A stretch of DNA of 64,000 bases, taken from positions 9,300,001-9,364,000 of the forward strand of contig NZ_CP070225.1 in the NCBI RefSeq assembly GCF_021631985.1. Reading direction: 5' to 3'. The first letter of the stretch is position 1. Each line of letters begins with the position of its first letter. The notes beneath the pieces are model-generated. The model worked only from the letters and a program-made list of their open reading frames with translations, searched no databases and had not been told where the DNA came from. Shown piece after piece: positions 30,959-40,112 of the stretch. The DNA is from Sandaracinus amylolyticus. Lineage in GTDB: Bacteria; Myxococcota_A; Polyangia; Polyangiales; Sandaracinaceae. A program made the position numbers and the translations under genes.

Positions 30959-32980
30959 TCACGCGACGCGGCGATCCACGTCCACGTCGACCGCGCCTTC
31001 GCCGGTCGCGCTCGCCTGCTCCGCGCTCATCTTCGCGCGCAGCGCCTCGCCGCGCGTCGCCCACCACGCGCGCGCCGCGTCGTCGCCGAACGCCACCACG
31101 CCTTGCAGCGCGTCGAGCGCCTCGATCAACGCCCGCGCGCTCGCGAGCCGACGGGCGCGATCCTTCTCGAGCAGGCGCATCACCAGCGCCTCGAGCTCCG
31201 CCGGCACTGCGCGCCCGAGGCGCTGGCTCGGCGGCTCCACCTCGGCGCGCAGCTGCATCGTCGCCACGGCGAGCGGCGTCTCGCCGACGAAGGGCGGCGT
31301 GCCGGTCAGCAGGTGATACGCGAGCGCGCCCACCGAGTAGAGGTCCGCGCGCGCGTCGATGCGAGCGGGCGCGCTGATCTGCTCGGGCGCCATGTACACC
31401 GGCGTGCCGATCATCGTGCCCTCGTGCGAGAACGCCGCGCCCTCGGTGAGCTCGCCGCTCACGACCTTTCCGAGCCCGAAGTCGAGCACCTTCACCGCGT
31501 CGGGCGTGCCCGCGCGCATCGCGAGCATCACGTTCGCGGGCTTCACGTCGCGGTGCACGATGCCGAGCCCGTGCGCCTCGTCGAGCGCCTCCGCGATCGC
31601 GCGCACGATGCGCACCACGCGCCCCGCGGGCAGCGCGCCCTCTTCGCGCACCACGACGTCGAGCGGCAGTCCGTCGACGTGCTCCATCGCGTAGTAGAGC
31701 TCGCCGCCGGGCGTGCGGCCGTAGTCCCAGACCTGCACCGTGTTCGGGTGCACCAGGCGCGACGCCAGCTGCACCTCGCGCTCGAAGCGCGCCGCGCGCT
31801 CGCGATCCGCGCCCCGCAGGATCTTGATCGCGGTGGGCCTCCGCATCATCGCGTGCCGCGCGAGATAGACCACGCCGGTGCCGCCCTCGCCGAGCTTGCG
31901 CTCGAGCACGTAACGACCGAGCCGCCGGGCGCTGCGCACCTCGTCCTCGAGCGCGCGGATGCGCGCGATGCCGCTCGCCGCCCACGCGAGCAGCGCGCTC
32001 AGCAGCAGCCCCACGACGAGCACCACCAGCGGCTCGGTGCGCGCGCCGCCGAACCCCGCGCCCGGCCGCGCGATCAATCGGAAGCTCCGCTCCGCGAAGG
32101 GGATCTCCACCTCGCGCGAGAACGCGGTCGTCTCGCCCGCGACGCCGGGCGCGGTCTCGTAGAGCACCCGCAGATCGTCGGGCGCGTCGGGATCGATCAG
32201 CGCGAGCTCGACGTGCTCGCGCACCACCGGCGCGACCAGCGGATCGAGCAAGGGGCGCAGTCGGAAGAGCGCGATCGCGAGCCCCGTCGCGCGCGCATCG
32301 CGCTCGGTGCTCGCCCCGGGGCGCACGCCGCGTTCGTACATCGCGAGGTACACCGCGAGCGAGAACACGCCCTCGGGATCTTCGACCAGCCGAAGACGGC
32401 GCGAGCCCACCGGCTCTCCGAGCTCGCGCGCCTGCTCCACGCTCGCACGGCGCACCGGCTCGCTCAGCAGGTCGTAGCCGAACGCGATGCCCTCGGACGG
32501 CTCGGCGTAGCGCAGCGGCGCGTAGATCGCGTCGCGGGCGCGCGGCACCATCGCGCCGTCGGGCGCGACCTCGGTGATCGGGAAGCCCGCGGTGGCCTCG
32601 AACGCCTCGCGATCGACGTCGCGCACGAAGGGCGCCCACTCGAGCGCGGCGATCCCCTGGTGTCGCGCCAGCGCATCGCGCACGAACACCGTGAACGCGT
32701 CGCGGCTCGGCACCTCCTCGCTCGCCGCGAAGAACGCGGGCACCGAGCGCAGCACCTCGAGCGGCCGCCCGAGCTCGTCGCGCAGGGTGTCGGCGAGACG
32801 ATCCGCGCGCTCCGCGAGCTGCTCGCGATCGTGCTGCTGCGCGCGCTCGTAGGAGAGCGCGGTCGCCGCGATCGTGAGCACCACGCCGAACGCCAGCACC
32901 ACCAGCGCGTCGCGCTGCAGCAGCGGATGCGCCGCGATGCGCCCGACCCACGCCGGGCGCGTCTGCGAGCGCTCGCTCAG
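30959..32980 (-). CDS. CHASE-domain Ser/Thr protein kinase
   Basis: 673 residues. N-terminal membrane helix (ALVVLAFGVVLTIAATAL), a periplasmic CHASE domain (IAALEWAPFVRDVDREAFEA then FPITE), a second helix (PLVVLVVGLLLSALLAWAA), then a cytoplasmic kinase domain: GEGGTGVVYLA, catalytic loop HRDVKPANVM, DFGLGKV and YMAPEQ. It senses an extracellular ligand, perhaps a small molecule. No ATG, GTG or TTG fits; a CTG at 32980 overlaps the upstream kinase stop as CTGA, parallel to ATGA overlaps elsewhere, so CTG is a likely start. The upstream partner is a second kinase. Confidence 0.85.
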   Translation of the reverse strand: MSERSQTRPAWVGRIAAHPLLQRDALVVLAFGVVLTIAATALSYERAQQHDREQLAERADRLADTLRDELGRPLEVLRSVPAFFAASEEVPSRDAFTVFVRDALARHQGIAALEWAPFVRDVDREAFEATAGFPITEVAPDGAMVPRARDAIYAPLRYAEPSEGIAFGYDLLSEPVRRASVEQARELGEPVGSRRLRLVEDPEGVFSLAVYLAMYERGVRPGASTERDARATGLAIALFRLRPLLDPLVAPVVREHVELALIDPDAPDDLRVLYETAPGVAGETTAFSREVEIPFAERSFRLIARPGAGFGGARTEPLVVLVVGLLLSALLAWAASGIARIRALEDEVRSARRLGRYVLERKLGEGGTGVVYLARHAMMRRPTAIKILRGADRERAARFEREVQLASRLVHPNTVQVWDYGRTPGGELYYAMEHVDGLPLDVVVREEGALPAGRVVRIVRAIAEALDEAHGLGIVHRDVKPANVMLAMRAGTPDAVKVLDFGLGKVVSGELTEGAAFSHEGTMIGTPVYMAPEQISAPARIDARADLYSVGALAYHLLTGTPPFVGETPLAVATMQLRAEVEPPSQRLGRAVPAELEALVMRLLEKDRARRLASARALIEALDALQGVVAFGDDAARAWWATRGEALRAKMSAEQASATGEGAVDVDVDRRVA

Positions 32981-34131
32981 GGATCGCCTCCGAGCACCAC
33001 GTACGCGACGAAGATCGCGAGCGCCCCGAGCATCGCGATCGCCATCGCGATCAAGGTCCGCCTCGAGGACGCGGGGCGATCGACGTCGCCGCCGAACACC
33101 TCGCCGGCATCCTCGGGCAGCTCGTGGGGCGTCGCGGGCGGCGGCTCGCTCGGGATGGTCTTCTTCGACTCTTCGTCGCGCCCGCGTTGCGGTCGGATCT
33201 GCGGCATGCGCGCGCTGCCGATCACGAACCCGCACGACGTGCCTTCGGGCACGGTCCTCGACGCGGCCTCGAGCGCCTCGCGCATCGAGCGCGCGTCGGG
33301 CCAGCGATCGTCGGGCTGCTTCGCGAGCGCGCGCGCCACCACCGCGCTCACCTCGCGGCCGATCGCGGGCACGCGCTCGTCGAGCGGCTCGGGGTCGTCG
33401 GCCGACACCGCGAGCAGGATCTCGCCCACGTTCGCGCCCTCGAAGGGCGCGCGTCCCGCGAGCGTCTCGTAGAGGATCGCGCCGACGCTGAAGATGTCCG
33501 CGCGATGATCGACGTGGTGCGCGTTCGTGCCCTGCTCCGGCGCCATGTACACCGGCGTGCCCAGCATCTCGCCGCTGCGGGTGAGCGAGTCCCACTGCGC
33601 GGCGCGCCCCTTCGGCGGCGCCGCGGTCATGCGCGAGATCCCGAAGTCGAGCAGCTTCACGCGCGTGCGCCCGTCGCGCCCGTTCGCGAGATAGAGATTG
33701 TCGGGCTTCAGATCGCGATGGACGATCCCCGCGGCGTGCACCGCCTCGAGCCCGGCGAGCGCGTCGACGATCCATCCGATCGCCTCGTGCGCCATCGGCG
33801 GCGGCGGTCGCTCGATCCTCCATCCGAGGCTCTCGCCCTCGAGCAGCTCGAGCACGAGGTAGGGCTCGTTCTCGTCGGTGGTGCCGTGGCCGAGCACCGA
33901 GACGACGTTGGGATGACGCACCGACTCGCACGCGATCGCCTCGCGCGAGAAGCGCTCCTCGAACGATGCGAGGCCGCGCACGTGCTTCGCCATCAGCTTC
34001 ACCGCGACGTCCTCGCCGCCCTGCCGATCGCGCGCGCGCCAGACGGTGCCCATGCCGCCGCCGCCCACCGGCGCGACGAGCTCCCAGCGATCGCCGAGCA
34101 CCGATCCGATCCCCGCCACGTCCGCGAGCAT
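32977..34131 (-). CDS. Ser/Thr protein kinase, tail-anchored
   Basis: 384 residues from the ATG at 34131. Kinase core: Gly-rich loop GGGGMGTVWRARD, VAVKLMAKH (Lys), catalytic loop HRDLKPDNLYL, DFGISRM and YMAPEQ. After residue ~300 comes a Pro/Glu linker and a single C-terminal membrane helix (LIAMAIAMLGALAIFVAYVVL) with almost nothing outside. It is a cytoplasm-facing tail-anchored kinase, possibly phosphorylated by or acting on the co-translated CHASE kinase. Eukaryote-like kinases of this type are abundant in myxobacteria. Confidence 0.9.
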   Translation of the reverse strand: MLADVAGIGSVLGDRWELVAPVGGGGMGTVWRARDRQGGEDVAVKLMAKHVRGLASFEERFSREAIACESVRHPNVVSVLGHGTTDENEPYLVLELLEGESLGWRIERPPPPMAHEAIGWIVDALAGLEAVHAAGIVHRDLKPDNLYLANGRDGRTRVKLLDFGISRMTAAPPKGRAAQWDSLTRSGEMLGTPVYMAPEQGTNAHHVDHRADIFSVGAILYETLAGRAPFEGANVGEILLAVSADDPEPLDERVPAIGREVSAVVARALAKQPDDRWPDARSMREALEAASRTVPEGTSCGFVIGSARMPQIRPQRGRDEESKKTIPSEPPPATPHELPEDAGEVFGGDVDRPASSRRTLIAMAIAMLGALAIFVAYVVLGGDP

Positions 34132-34288
34132 AGGTCGAGCACCGCCTCGCGGGCGAGCGCCGCTTGCTGGGCTCTCCAGACCCCGGATCGGAGCACGCGG
34201 TGCGCCGCGGAACATGCTCTGCTCCACGGATCACACGAAGATCCGGGGTGTTCCGTCCCGGTACGACCGGTGCAGAGGTGCGCCGACC

Positions 34289-35932
34289 ATGCGCCTCTCT
34301 CGACTTCGCGCGACGCTGCTGGTGACTGCCGGCCTCCTCGCGCTCGGTGCGTGCGTCGGCGACCTCGGAGACTCGCGCGGTGTCGGTCCCGGTGGTGGCT
34401 GGAACGGCGGACCGGATCCCATCCCCACGACCACGCAGCCAGTGCAGGCCGCGATGCGCCGTCTGACCGCGGTGCAGTACGACGCGACCATGCGCTCGCT
34501 CTTCGGCGACGACGCCCAGGTCGACGTCGAGCTCGAGGCCGATACCCCGGTGAACGGCTTCGTCGCGATCGGCAGCGCGCGCACCACGATTTCGCCGCGC
34601 GCGGCCGAGCTCTACGAGTCCGCGGCGCTCCGCATCGCGGAGAGCGAGCTGACCGACGCCGCGCGTCGCGGGGACCTCGTGCCCTGCACGCCGGGCGGCA
34701 CCGTCGACACCTCGTGCGCGCGCGAGTTCATCGAGTCGTTCGGTCGCCGGGCGTGGCGCCGCCCGCTCGCGGTCGACGAGGTCACTCGATACGTCGCGAT
34801 CGCCGATCAGTCGGCGACGGTGCTCGGCGACTTCTACCAGGGCCTCGCGATGGCGACCGCGGGCCTGCTCCAGTCGCCGAACTTCCTCTTCCGCGTGGAG
34901 ATCGGCGAAGAGGCCGACGGGCGCCGCCGCTACTCGAGCGTGGAGATGGCGTCGCGCCTCTCCTATCTGATCTGGAACGCGCCGCCCGACGAGGAGCTGC
35001 TCGCGGCCGGTGAGCGCGGCGACCTCGTCGACCCCGAGATCCTGCGCGCGCAGGCCGAGCGCCTGGTCGCCGAGGAGCGCAGCCGCGGCGCGCTGCGCGA
35101 CTTCTTCGCCGAGCTGCTGCGCCTCGAGGGCCTCGATCGCCTGCCTCAGGACCCCGACGAGTTCCCCGCGATGAGCGCGACGATCGGCGCGGCGATGCGC
35201 GAGTCGACGCTGCGCACCATCGAGGATCACCTGCTGGTCGAGGGCGGCAGCTACCGCGACCTCTTCACCACGCGCACCACGTTCGTGAACGCCGAGCTCG
35301 CCGGGCTCTACGGCGTCGAGGCGCCGGCCGAAGGATGGGCGCGCGTCGAGCTGCCCGATGGTCCGCGCGCCGGTCTGCTCGGCCAGGCGTCGGTGCTCGC
35401 GCTCTTCTCCCACAGCCACGCGTCGTCGCCGACGCTGCGCGGCAAGTTCGTGCGCGAGACGCTGCTCTGCCAGTCGATCCCGCCGCCGCCCGCCGACGTC
35501 GGCGAGCTGCCCGAGCCCAGCCCCGAGCTGCCGACGATGCGCGAGCGCCTCCAGGAGCACCGCGCGAACCCGGCGTGCGCGAGCTGCCACTCGATCACCG
35601 ACCCGATCGGCCTCGCGCTCGAGAACTTCGACGCGATCGGCAGCTTCCGCGAGCAGGAGAACGGCGCGACGATCGATCCGAGCGGCGAGCTCGACGGCAC
35701 CGCGTTCGCCGACGCGCGCGAGCTCGGACAGGCGATGGCCTCGCACCCGCAGCTCACCGCGTGCCTGGTGCGCAACCTCTACCGCTACGGCACGGGGCAC
35801 GTGGAGACGCGCGGCGAGGAGCCGACGATCCGCGACCTGGCCGATGCGTTCGCCGGCGAGCCCGAGCTGGGCGCGCTGATGGTCGAGCTCGTGACGAGCG
35901 ATGGATTCCGTTTCGCAGGGAGCCCGGACTGA
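34289..35932 (+). CDS. DUF1592/DUF1588/DUF1585 family secreted protein
   Basis: 547 residues. Signal peptide with lipobox (LLALGAC). Domain order follows the family: DUF1587-like start (MRRLTAVQYDATMRSLFGDD), DUF1595, DUF1592 (LLQSPNFLFRVEIGEEADG), DUF1588 (LRGKFVRETLLCQSIPPPP) and DUF1585 near the C-terminus. A CASCH motif (CxxCH) in DUF1588 may bind heme. These proteins travel with DUF1552 partners and are predicted surface or periplasmic complexes of unknown role. The DUF1552 gene follows within 2 bp. Confidence 0.88.
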   Translation: MRLSRLRATLLVTAGLLALGACVGDLGDSRGVGPGGGWNGGPDPIPTTTQPVQAAMRRLTAVQYDATMRSLFGDDAQVDVELEADTPVNGFVAIGSARTTISPRAAELYESAALRIAESELTDAARRGDLVPCTPGGTVDTSCAREFIESFGRRAWRRPLAVDEVTRYVAIADQSATVLGDFYQGLAMATAGLLQSPNFLFRVEIGEEADGRRRYSSVEMASRLSYLIWNAPPDEELLAAGERGDLVDPEILRAQAERLVAEERSRGALRDFFAELLRLEGLDRLPQDPDEFPAMSATIGAAMRESTLRTIEDHLLVEGGSYRDLFTTRTTFVNAELAGLYGVEAPAEGWARVELPDGPRAGLLGQASVLALFSHSHASSPTLRGKFVRETLLCQSIPPPPADVGELPEPSPELPTMRERLQEHRANPACASCHSITDPIGLALENFDAIGSFREQENGATIDPSGELDGTAFADARELGQAMASHPQLTACLVRNLYRYGTGHVETRGEEPTIRDLADAFAGEPELGALMVELVTSDGFRFAGSPD

Positions 35933-35933
35933 C

Positions 35934-37295
35934 ATGGGACGCTTCACGCTCAATCGGCGCACGGTCCTCCGCGGGATGCTCGGTGGTGCGGCGATCGCCG
36001 TCGCGCTTCCGCCGCTCGAGGCGATGTTCGACGTGAACGGGACCGCCTACGCGGGTGGCGAGACCGTCCCCAAGCGGTTCGGCGTCTTCTTCTGGGGCAA
36101 CGGGGTCAAGAAGGACCGTTGGAACCCCAGCGGCACCGGGGCCGACTATCCCCTCTCGCCGGCGCTCGAGCCGCTCGCGTCGGTGAAGGAGTACGTCTCG
36201 GTCGTCAGCGGGATGGACATCAAGACCGGCAACGAGCGCGGTCATCACGCGGGCGCGGTCGGGATCCTGTCGGGCTCGCCGATGATCTCGCAGGACCCGA
36301 TGGGCGCGCCCTACGCGTCGACGTTCAGCGCGCCGAGCATCGACCAGGTCGTCGCGCGCGCGTTCGCGGAGAGCTCGCCCACGCGGTTCCGCTCGCTCGA
36401 GATCGGGATCACGCAGCAGGTGGTGCGCGGCGAGGGCACGACGCTCCACTACCTCTCGCACAACGGTCCCGACAACGCGAACCCGCCGATCTACTCGCCG
36501 CGCGCGGTGTTCGATCGGATCTTCGGCGACGGGTTCACCGACCCCTCGACGACGCCGACCGTCGATCCGCGGCTCGCGCTGCGCCGCTCGATCCTCGATG
36601 CGGTGATGAGCGACGCGCGCGCGATCGAGTCGCGCGTGGGCACCACCGATCGCATGCGCATCCAGCAGCACCTCGAGAGCGTGCGGACGCTGGAGCGGCA
36701 GATCGAGGTCATCGAGTCGATGCCGCCGCCGATCGATGCGTGCGCGCGCCCCGAGGCGCCCGGCACGTTCGACTCGTTCGACTACCGCCCGATCTCGCGC
36801 ACGATGAGCGACCTCGTCGCGATGTCGCTCGCGTGCGACCAGACGCGCGTCTTCTCGAACATGTTCAGCGGCGGGGTGAGCCTCGCCGTGTACCGCGCGC
36901 TCGGCGCCGGCGAGAACCACCACAGCCTCAGCCACGACGAGGCCGGTGATCAGCCGATGATGCAGAACATCACGCGCTACATCATGGAGGAGTTCGCGTA
37001 CCAGCTCGAGGCGCTGCGCGCGATCCCGGTGGGCGACGGCAACCTGCTCGATCACTGCGCGATCCTCGCGAGCAGCGACGTGGCCGATGGGCGCGCGCAC
37101 TCGATCGACGACTACCCGGTGCTGGTCGCGGGCCGCGCCGGCGGACGCCTGCGCTCGGGCCTGCACGTGCGTCGGCTGGGCGACAACACCAGCAAGATCC
37201 TGCTCTCGATCCTGCAGGCGCTCGATCTGCCGTTCACCCAGTTCGGCAACCGCGGCGGTCAGGTGAGCGAGACCGTGAGTGAGCTGATGGCCTGA
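35934..37295 (+). CDS. DUF1552 family secreted protein
   Basis: 453 residues. Twin-arginine signal: RFTLNRRTVLRGMLGGAAIA. The body resembles DUF1552/DUF1501-type sulfatase-like proteins: KRFGVFFWGNGVKKDRWNP, YVSVVSGMDIKTGNERGHHA, SDLVAMSLACDQTRVFSNM and HCAILASSDVADGRAHS. Ends with LQALDLPFTQFG. It is paired with the preceding DUF1592 gene in the usual arrangement. Export through Tat suggests folding with a cofactor before secretion. Confidence 0.9.
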   Translation: MGRFTLNRRTVLRGMLGGAAIAVALPPLEAMFDVNGTAYAGGETVPKRFGVFFWGNGVKKDRWNPSGTGADYPLSPALEPLASVKEYVSVVSGMDIKTGNERGHHAGAVGILSGSPMISQDPMGAPYASTFSAPSIDQVVARAFAESSPTRFRSLEIGITQQVVRGEGTTLHYLSHNGPDNANPPIYSPRAVFDRIFGDGFTDPSTTPTVDPRLALRRSILDAVMSDARAIESRVGTTDRMRIQQHLESVRTLERQIEVIESMPPPIDACARPEAPGTFDSFDYRPISRTMSDLVAMSLACDQTRVFSNMFSGGVSLAVYRALGAGENHHSLSHDEAGDQPMMQNITRYIMEEFAYQLEALRAIPVGDGNLLDHCAILASSDVADGRAHSIDDYPVLVAGRAGGRLRSGLHVRRLGDNTSKILLSILQALDLPFTQFGNRGGQVSETVSELMA

Positions 37296-37317
37296 GTGCC
37301 ACGGTGGCACTGGGCGC

Positions 37318-38520
37318 TCACCGCGCGTGGAGCTGCATCCACGCAGCGCGCGGGCCGTCGGGGTAGGCGTCGAGATAGCGGCGCGCGGTCTCGGCGAGGT
37401 CGGTGCGACGATCGCTCGCGAGCTGCGCCTCGGCGCGGAGCACCAGCGCACGCTCTCGGAGCGCGGTGCCCTCCGCGTCGGCGTGGCTCGCGTCGAGCGC
37501 GGCGAGCGCGCGCGTGGGGTCGTGCAGGCGGCGGAGGTGGAGCTCGGCCGCGAGGAAGCCCGCGCTGCGTGCGAGGCCGGCGGGCAACGTGCGCGCGGCG
37601 CGCTCGTACACCTCCGCGGCTTCGGCGTCGCGCCCGAGGGCGCGCAGCGCGTCGGCCTCGAGGAGCGTCCACTCGCCGTCGCGCTCCGCGGGCGGAGGCA
37701 GCGCAGCGAGCGCGGCCGTGGGATCGCCACGCAGAAGACGAGCGCGCGCGTCGTCGCGACGTTCGCGCGTGAGCACGGTGGGGTCGGGCGTCGGCTCCGG
37801 GGTCGCGGGCGGGGCGACGCGTCGGGGCCGACGAGCGCGAGGTGGCGGCTCGTCCCCAGCGGGCGCGACGAGCTCGATGGGCTCGGGTGTCGCGATGCTC
37901 GCGATCGGTGCGCGCCTCGCGGCCGCATCGCGGGCGCGCGGCTCCAAGCGCGCGCTCCGCGCGCTCGCTGCGTCGACGTGCACGTGCGCTCCCGCACCGA
38001 GCTCCACCCGCGCGTCGCGCTCCCGCACCTCGACGTGCCCTTCGTAGACGCGCACCGAGGTCGCGCGCTCGCCGACCTCGACCACGAACACCGTGCCGCG
38101 CACCGCGACGATCGCGTGTGGCGTGGACACCTCGAACGACGATCCCGCGCCGAGCGGCGCGACGTCGAACATCGCCGCACCGTGCGCGAGATGGATCCGA
38201 CGCGCGCGCTCGGTCGAGCGCACCTCGAAGCGCGCGTCGCCGGTCGTCGCGAGACGATCGCCGGTGGGCAGCGTGAGCTCGACGATCTCGTGCGGTGCGA
38301 TCGCCGGCGCCGGCTCCTTCTCTTCTCCGTCCACCACCGCGATGACGATCGCGGCGGCGACGAGCCCCATCGCCGCGATCGCGCCGCGCCGCCACGCCCT
38401 CGTGCGTGCTCGCGCGCGTCCCGCCAGCACGGCGCGCCGGGCCAGCGCCGCATCGTCGGCCTCGCTGCGAGAGGGCTCGAGCGCGCGCGCGTCCTCGAGC
38501 AGATCGTCGAGCTCGCTCAT
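37318..38520 (-). CDS. FecR-like protein with TPR-like C-terminus
   Basis: 400 residues. A short cytoplasmic N-terminus (SELDDLLEDARALEPS), one membrane helix (AIAAMGLVAAAIVIAVV), then a FecR domain (about 75-190) with FEVSTPHAIVAVRGTVFVVEV. A Pro/Ala/Arg linker leads to helical TPR-like repeats. FecR proteins signal to a cognate sigma factor; it overlaps the sigma gene by ATGA. The TPRs replace the usual outer-membrane receptor interaction. Confidence 0.82.
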   Translation of the reverse strand: MSELDDLLEDARALEPSRSEADDAALARRAVLAGRARARTRAWRRGAIAAMGLVAAAIVIAVVDGEEKEPAPAIAPHEIVELTLPTGDRLATTGDARFEVRSTERARRIHLAHGAAMFDVAPLGAGSSFEVSTPHAIVAVRGTVFVVEVGERATSVRVYEGHVEVRERDARVELGAGAHVHVDAASARSARLEPRARDAAARRAPIASIATPEPIELVAPAGDEPPPRARRPRRVAPPATPEPTPDPTVLTRERRDDARARLLRGDPTAALAALPPPAERDGEWTLLEADALRALGRDAEAAEVYERAARTLPAGLARSAGFLAAELHLRRLHDPTRALAALDASHADAEGTALRERALVLRAEAQLASDRRTDLAETARRYLDAYPDGPRAAWMQLHAR

Positions 38521-39134
38521 CGCTCCCTCCTCAGCGCCGCGTCCTTCGCGATCCGCGCCTCGAGCTCGCGCCGCGCGTCGAACAAGCGGCTGCGCATCGC
38601 GAGCGGCGTGCACCCCACGATCGCTGCCGCCTCGGTGGGCGACATCTCCTCCATCGCGCAGAGCACGAACGCCGTGCGCCTCGGCTCGGAGAGCGCATCG
38701 AGGTGCGCGTAGAGCCGCGCGACGCGCTGTCGCGACGAGAGCGCGCGCTCGGGACAGCTCCCCTCGTCCGCGAGCGCCTCCACGTCCGCGTCGCCGCGCA
38801 TGCGGTTGCGGCCGTAGTACCGCGCGACGGTGCGCACCACGATGCGGTGCGAGAGCGTCGCGACGCTCGAGCGCCCCTCGAAGCGCGGCAGCGCCGACGC
38901 GATCTCGGCGAGCGAGTCCTGGATCGCGTCGTCGAGGTCGGGGTGCGGGCCGAGCAGTCGGTACGCCCATCGCCGCACCGCGGGCACGAGCTCGCGCACC
39001 ACGCGCTCGAGCACGCGATCGTCGCCTCCTCGCAGCCGCGCGACCAATCGCTCCAGCATCACGCGCTCGTGCGGCGTTCCCGGCGACAGGTGCACCCAGT
39101 CGGGCAGCGCATCGAGCGGCAACGTCTCGCTCAT
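38517..39134 (-). CDS. ECF-type RNA polymerase sigma factor
   Basis: 205 residues. Sigma region 2: LVPAVRRWAYRLLGPHPDLD and DAIQDSLAEIASAL (the DDAxQD core), and region 4: LSEPRRTAFVLCAMEEMSPT with EAAAIVGCTPLAMRSRLFDAR. Overlaps the OMP-like gene upstream and the FecR gene downstream by ATGA, so all four genes form one operon. It probably transcribes a regulon tuned by the FecR-TPR partner. Confidence 0.9.
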   Translation of the reverse strand: MSETLPLDALPDWVHLSPGTPHERVMLERLVARLRGGDDRVLERVVRELVPAVRRWAYRLLGPHPDLDDAIQDSLAEIASALPRFEGRSSVATLSHRIVVRTVARYYGRNRMRGDADVEALADEGSCPERALSSRQRVARLYAHLDALSEPRRTAFVLCAMEEMSPTEAAAIVGCTPLAMRSRLFDARRELEARIAKDAALRRER

Positions 39135-40108
39135 CGCCATCCCCACTGGATCGAGAGCCCGATCGCCGGCATCGCTGCGCGCGCCGACGCGAGCCACACG
39201 TCCACGTCGATGCGCACGCCCATCTCCGCGGTGCGTCCCACCGGGATCGCCATGCCCGCGTGGCCGCCGACGAGCGCGACGAACGACCAGGTCATCGGGT
39301 CGGGATCGGTCGCGAGCCCGACGTGCAGCGCCTGCCCGATCACCGCGTGCGCACCGACCGAGAGCGCGTGCCCGGGCACCGCCGCGCGCAGCCCGCCCTC
39401 GACGCCGATCGCGAACGCGCCCGCGACGCCCGACACCTCGTAGTCGTTCCACTCACCCGACTCGAGCGTCGGCATCGCCGCGAGCGACACCGCCGCGCGC
39501 AGGCCGCTCCGCCACTCGAGCCCGATCGCGCCGCGCGCCGCGAACCCGCCGCGCGCGTCGCTCGAGGGCTCGACCCAGAAGCCCGTCGCGAGCACGCCGA
39601 ACACCCGCTCTTCGGGCACGACCTCTTCGCGCGCATCGCTCTCCGTCGCAGGCGCGTGCGCCGCGACCGGCGCGGGGCGCGGCGGCGGCGCGATCGGCAT
39701 CGCGAGCAGCTCCTCGACCAGCACCGACGCGACCAGCGCCGACTCGCGCGGCTCGTCGATCAGCGCGCGTCGCGGCAGGGGCGTGCTCGTCTCGCGACCG
39801 TCCTCGGCGCGCACCACGCGCACCACCGCGGTCTGCCAGTCGGGCCCCGCGTCGACCCAGAGCGCCGCGTCCGCGCCGAGCGCCTGGGCCATCACGCGCG
39901 ACTCGTGGGCGCGCCGCTGGGCATCGCCTTCGCCGGGCGGCACGTCGTCGATCGTCTCGATGCCGCGCTGTCGCAGCTCGAACGCGAGCGCGCCCTTCAG
40001 TGGATCCTCGCTCGCGACGCGCAGCACGACGCGTCCGTCGGCCGCCGCGCGTGTCGCGATCGCGCAGAGCGCGACGGCGACGAGGGGCATCGCGAGCGAG
40101 CGGAGCAC
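39131..40108 (-). CDS. Predicted secreted / outer-membrane-associated protein
   Basis: 325 residues from a GTG at 40108, with GAGGAG 7 nt upstream; a GTG at 40111 is an alternative. The signal is LAMPLVAVALCAIATRAAA. The mature N-terminal part is alpha/beta (DGRVVLRVASEDPLKGAL), then a Pro/Ala linker, then a glycine and aromatic-rich beta region (RGAIGLEWRSGLRAAVSLAA, WSFVALVGGHAGMAIPVG) ending in Trp, typical of beta-barrel closing. It is likely a small OMP. Overlaps the sigma gene (ATGA). Confidence 0.75.
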   Translation of the reverse strand: MLRSLAMPLVAVALCAIATRAAADGRVVLRVASEDPLKGALAFELRQRGIETIDDVPPGEGDAQRRAHESRVMAQALGADAALWVDAGPDWQTAVVRVVRAEDGRETSTPLPRRALIDEPRESALVASVLVEELLAMPIAPPPRPAPVAAHAPATESDAREEVVPEERVFGVLATGFWVEPSSDARGGFAARGAIGLEWRSGLRAAVSLAAMPTLESGEWNDYEVSGVAGAFAIGVEGGLRAAVPGHALSVGAHAVIGQALHVGLATDPDPMTWSFVALVGGHAGMAIPVGRTAEMGVRIDVDVWLASARAAMPAIGLSIQWGWR

Positions 40109-40112
40109 CACG

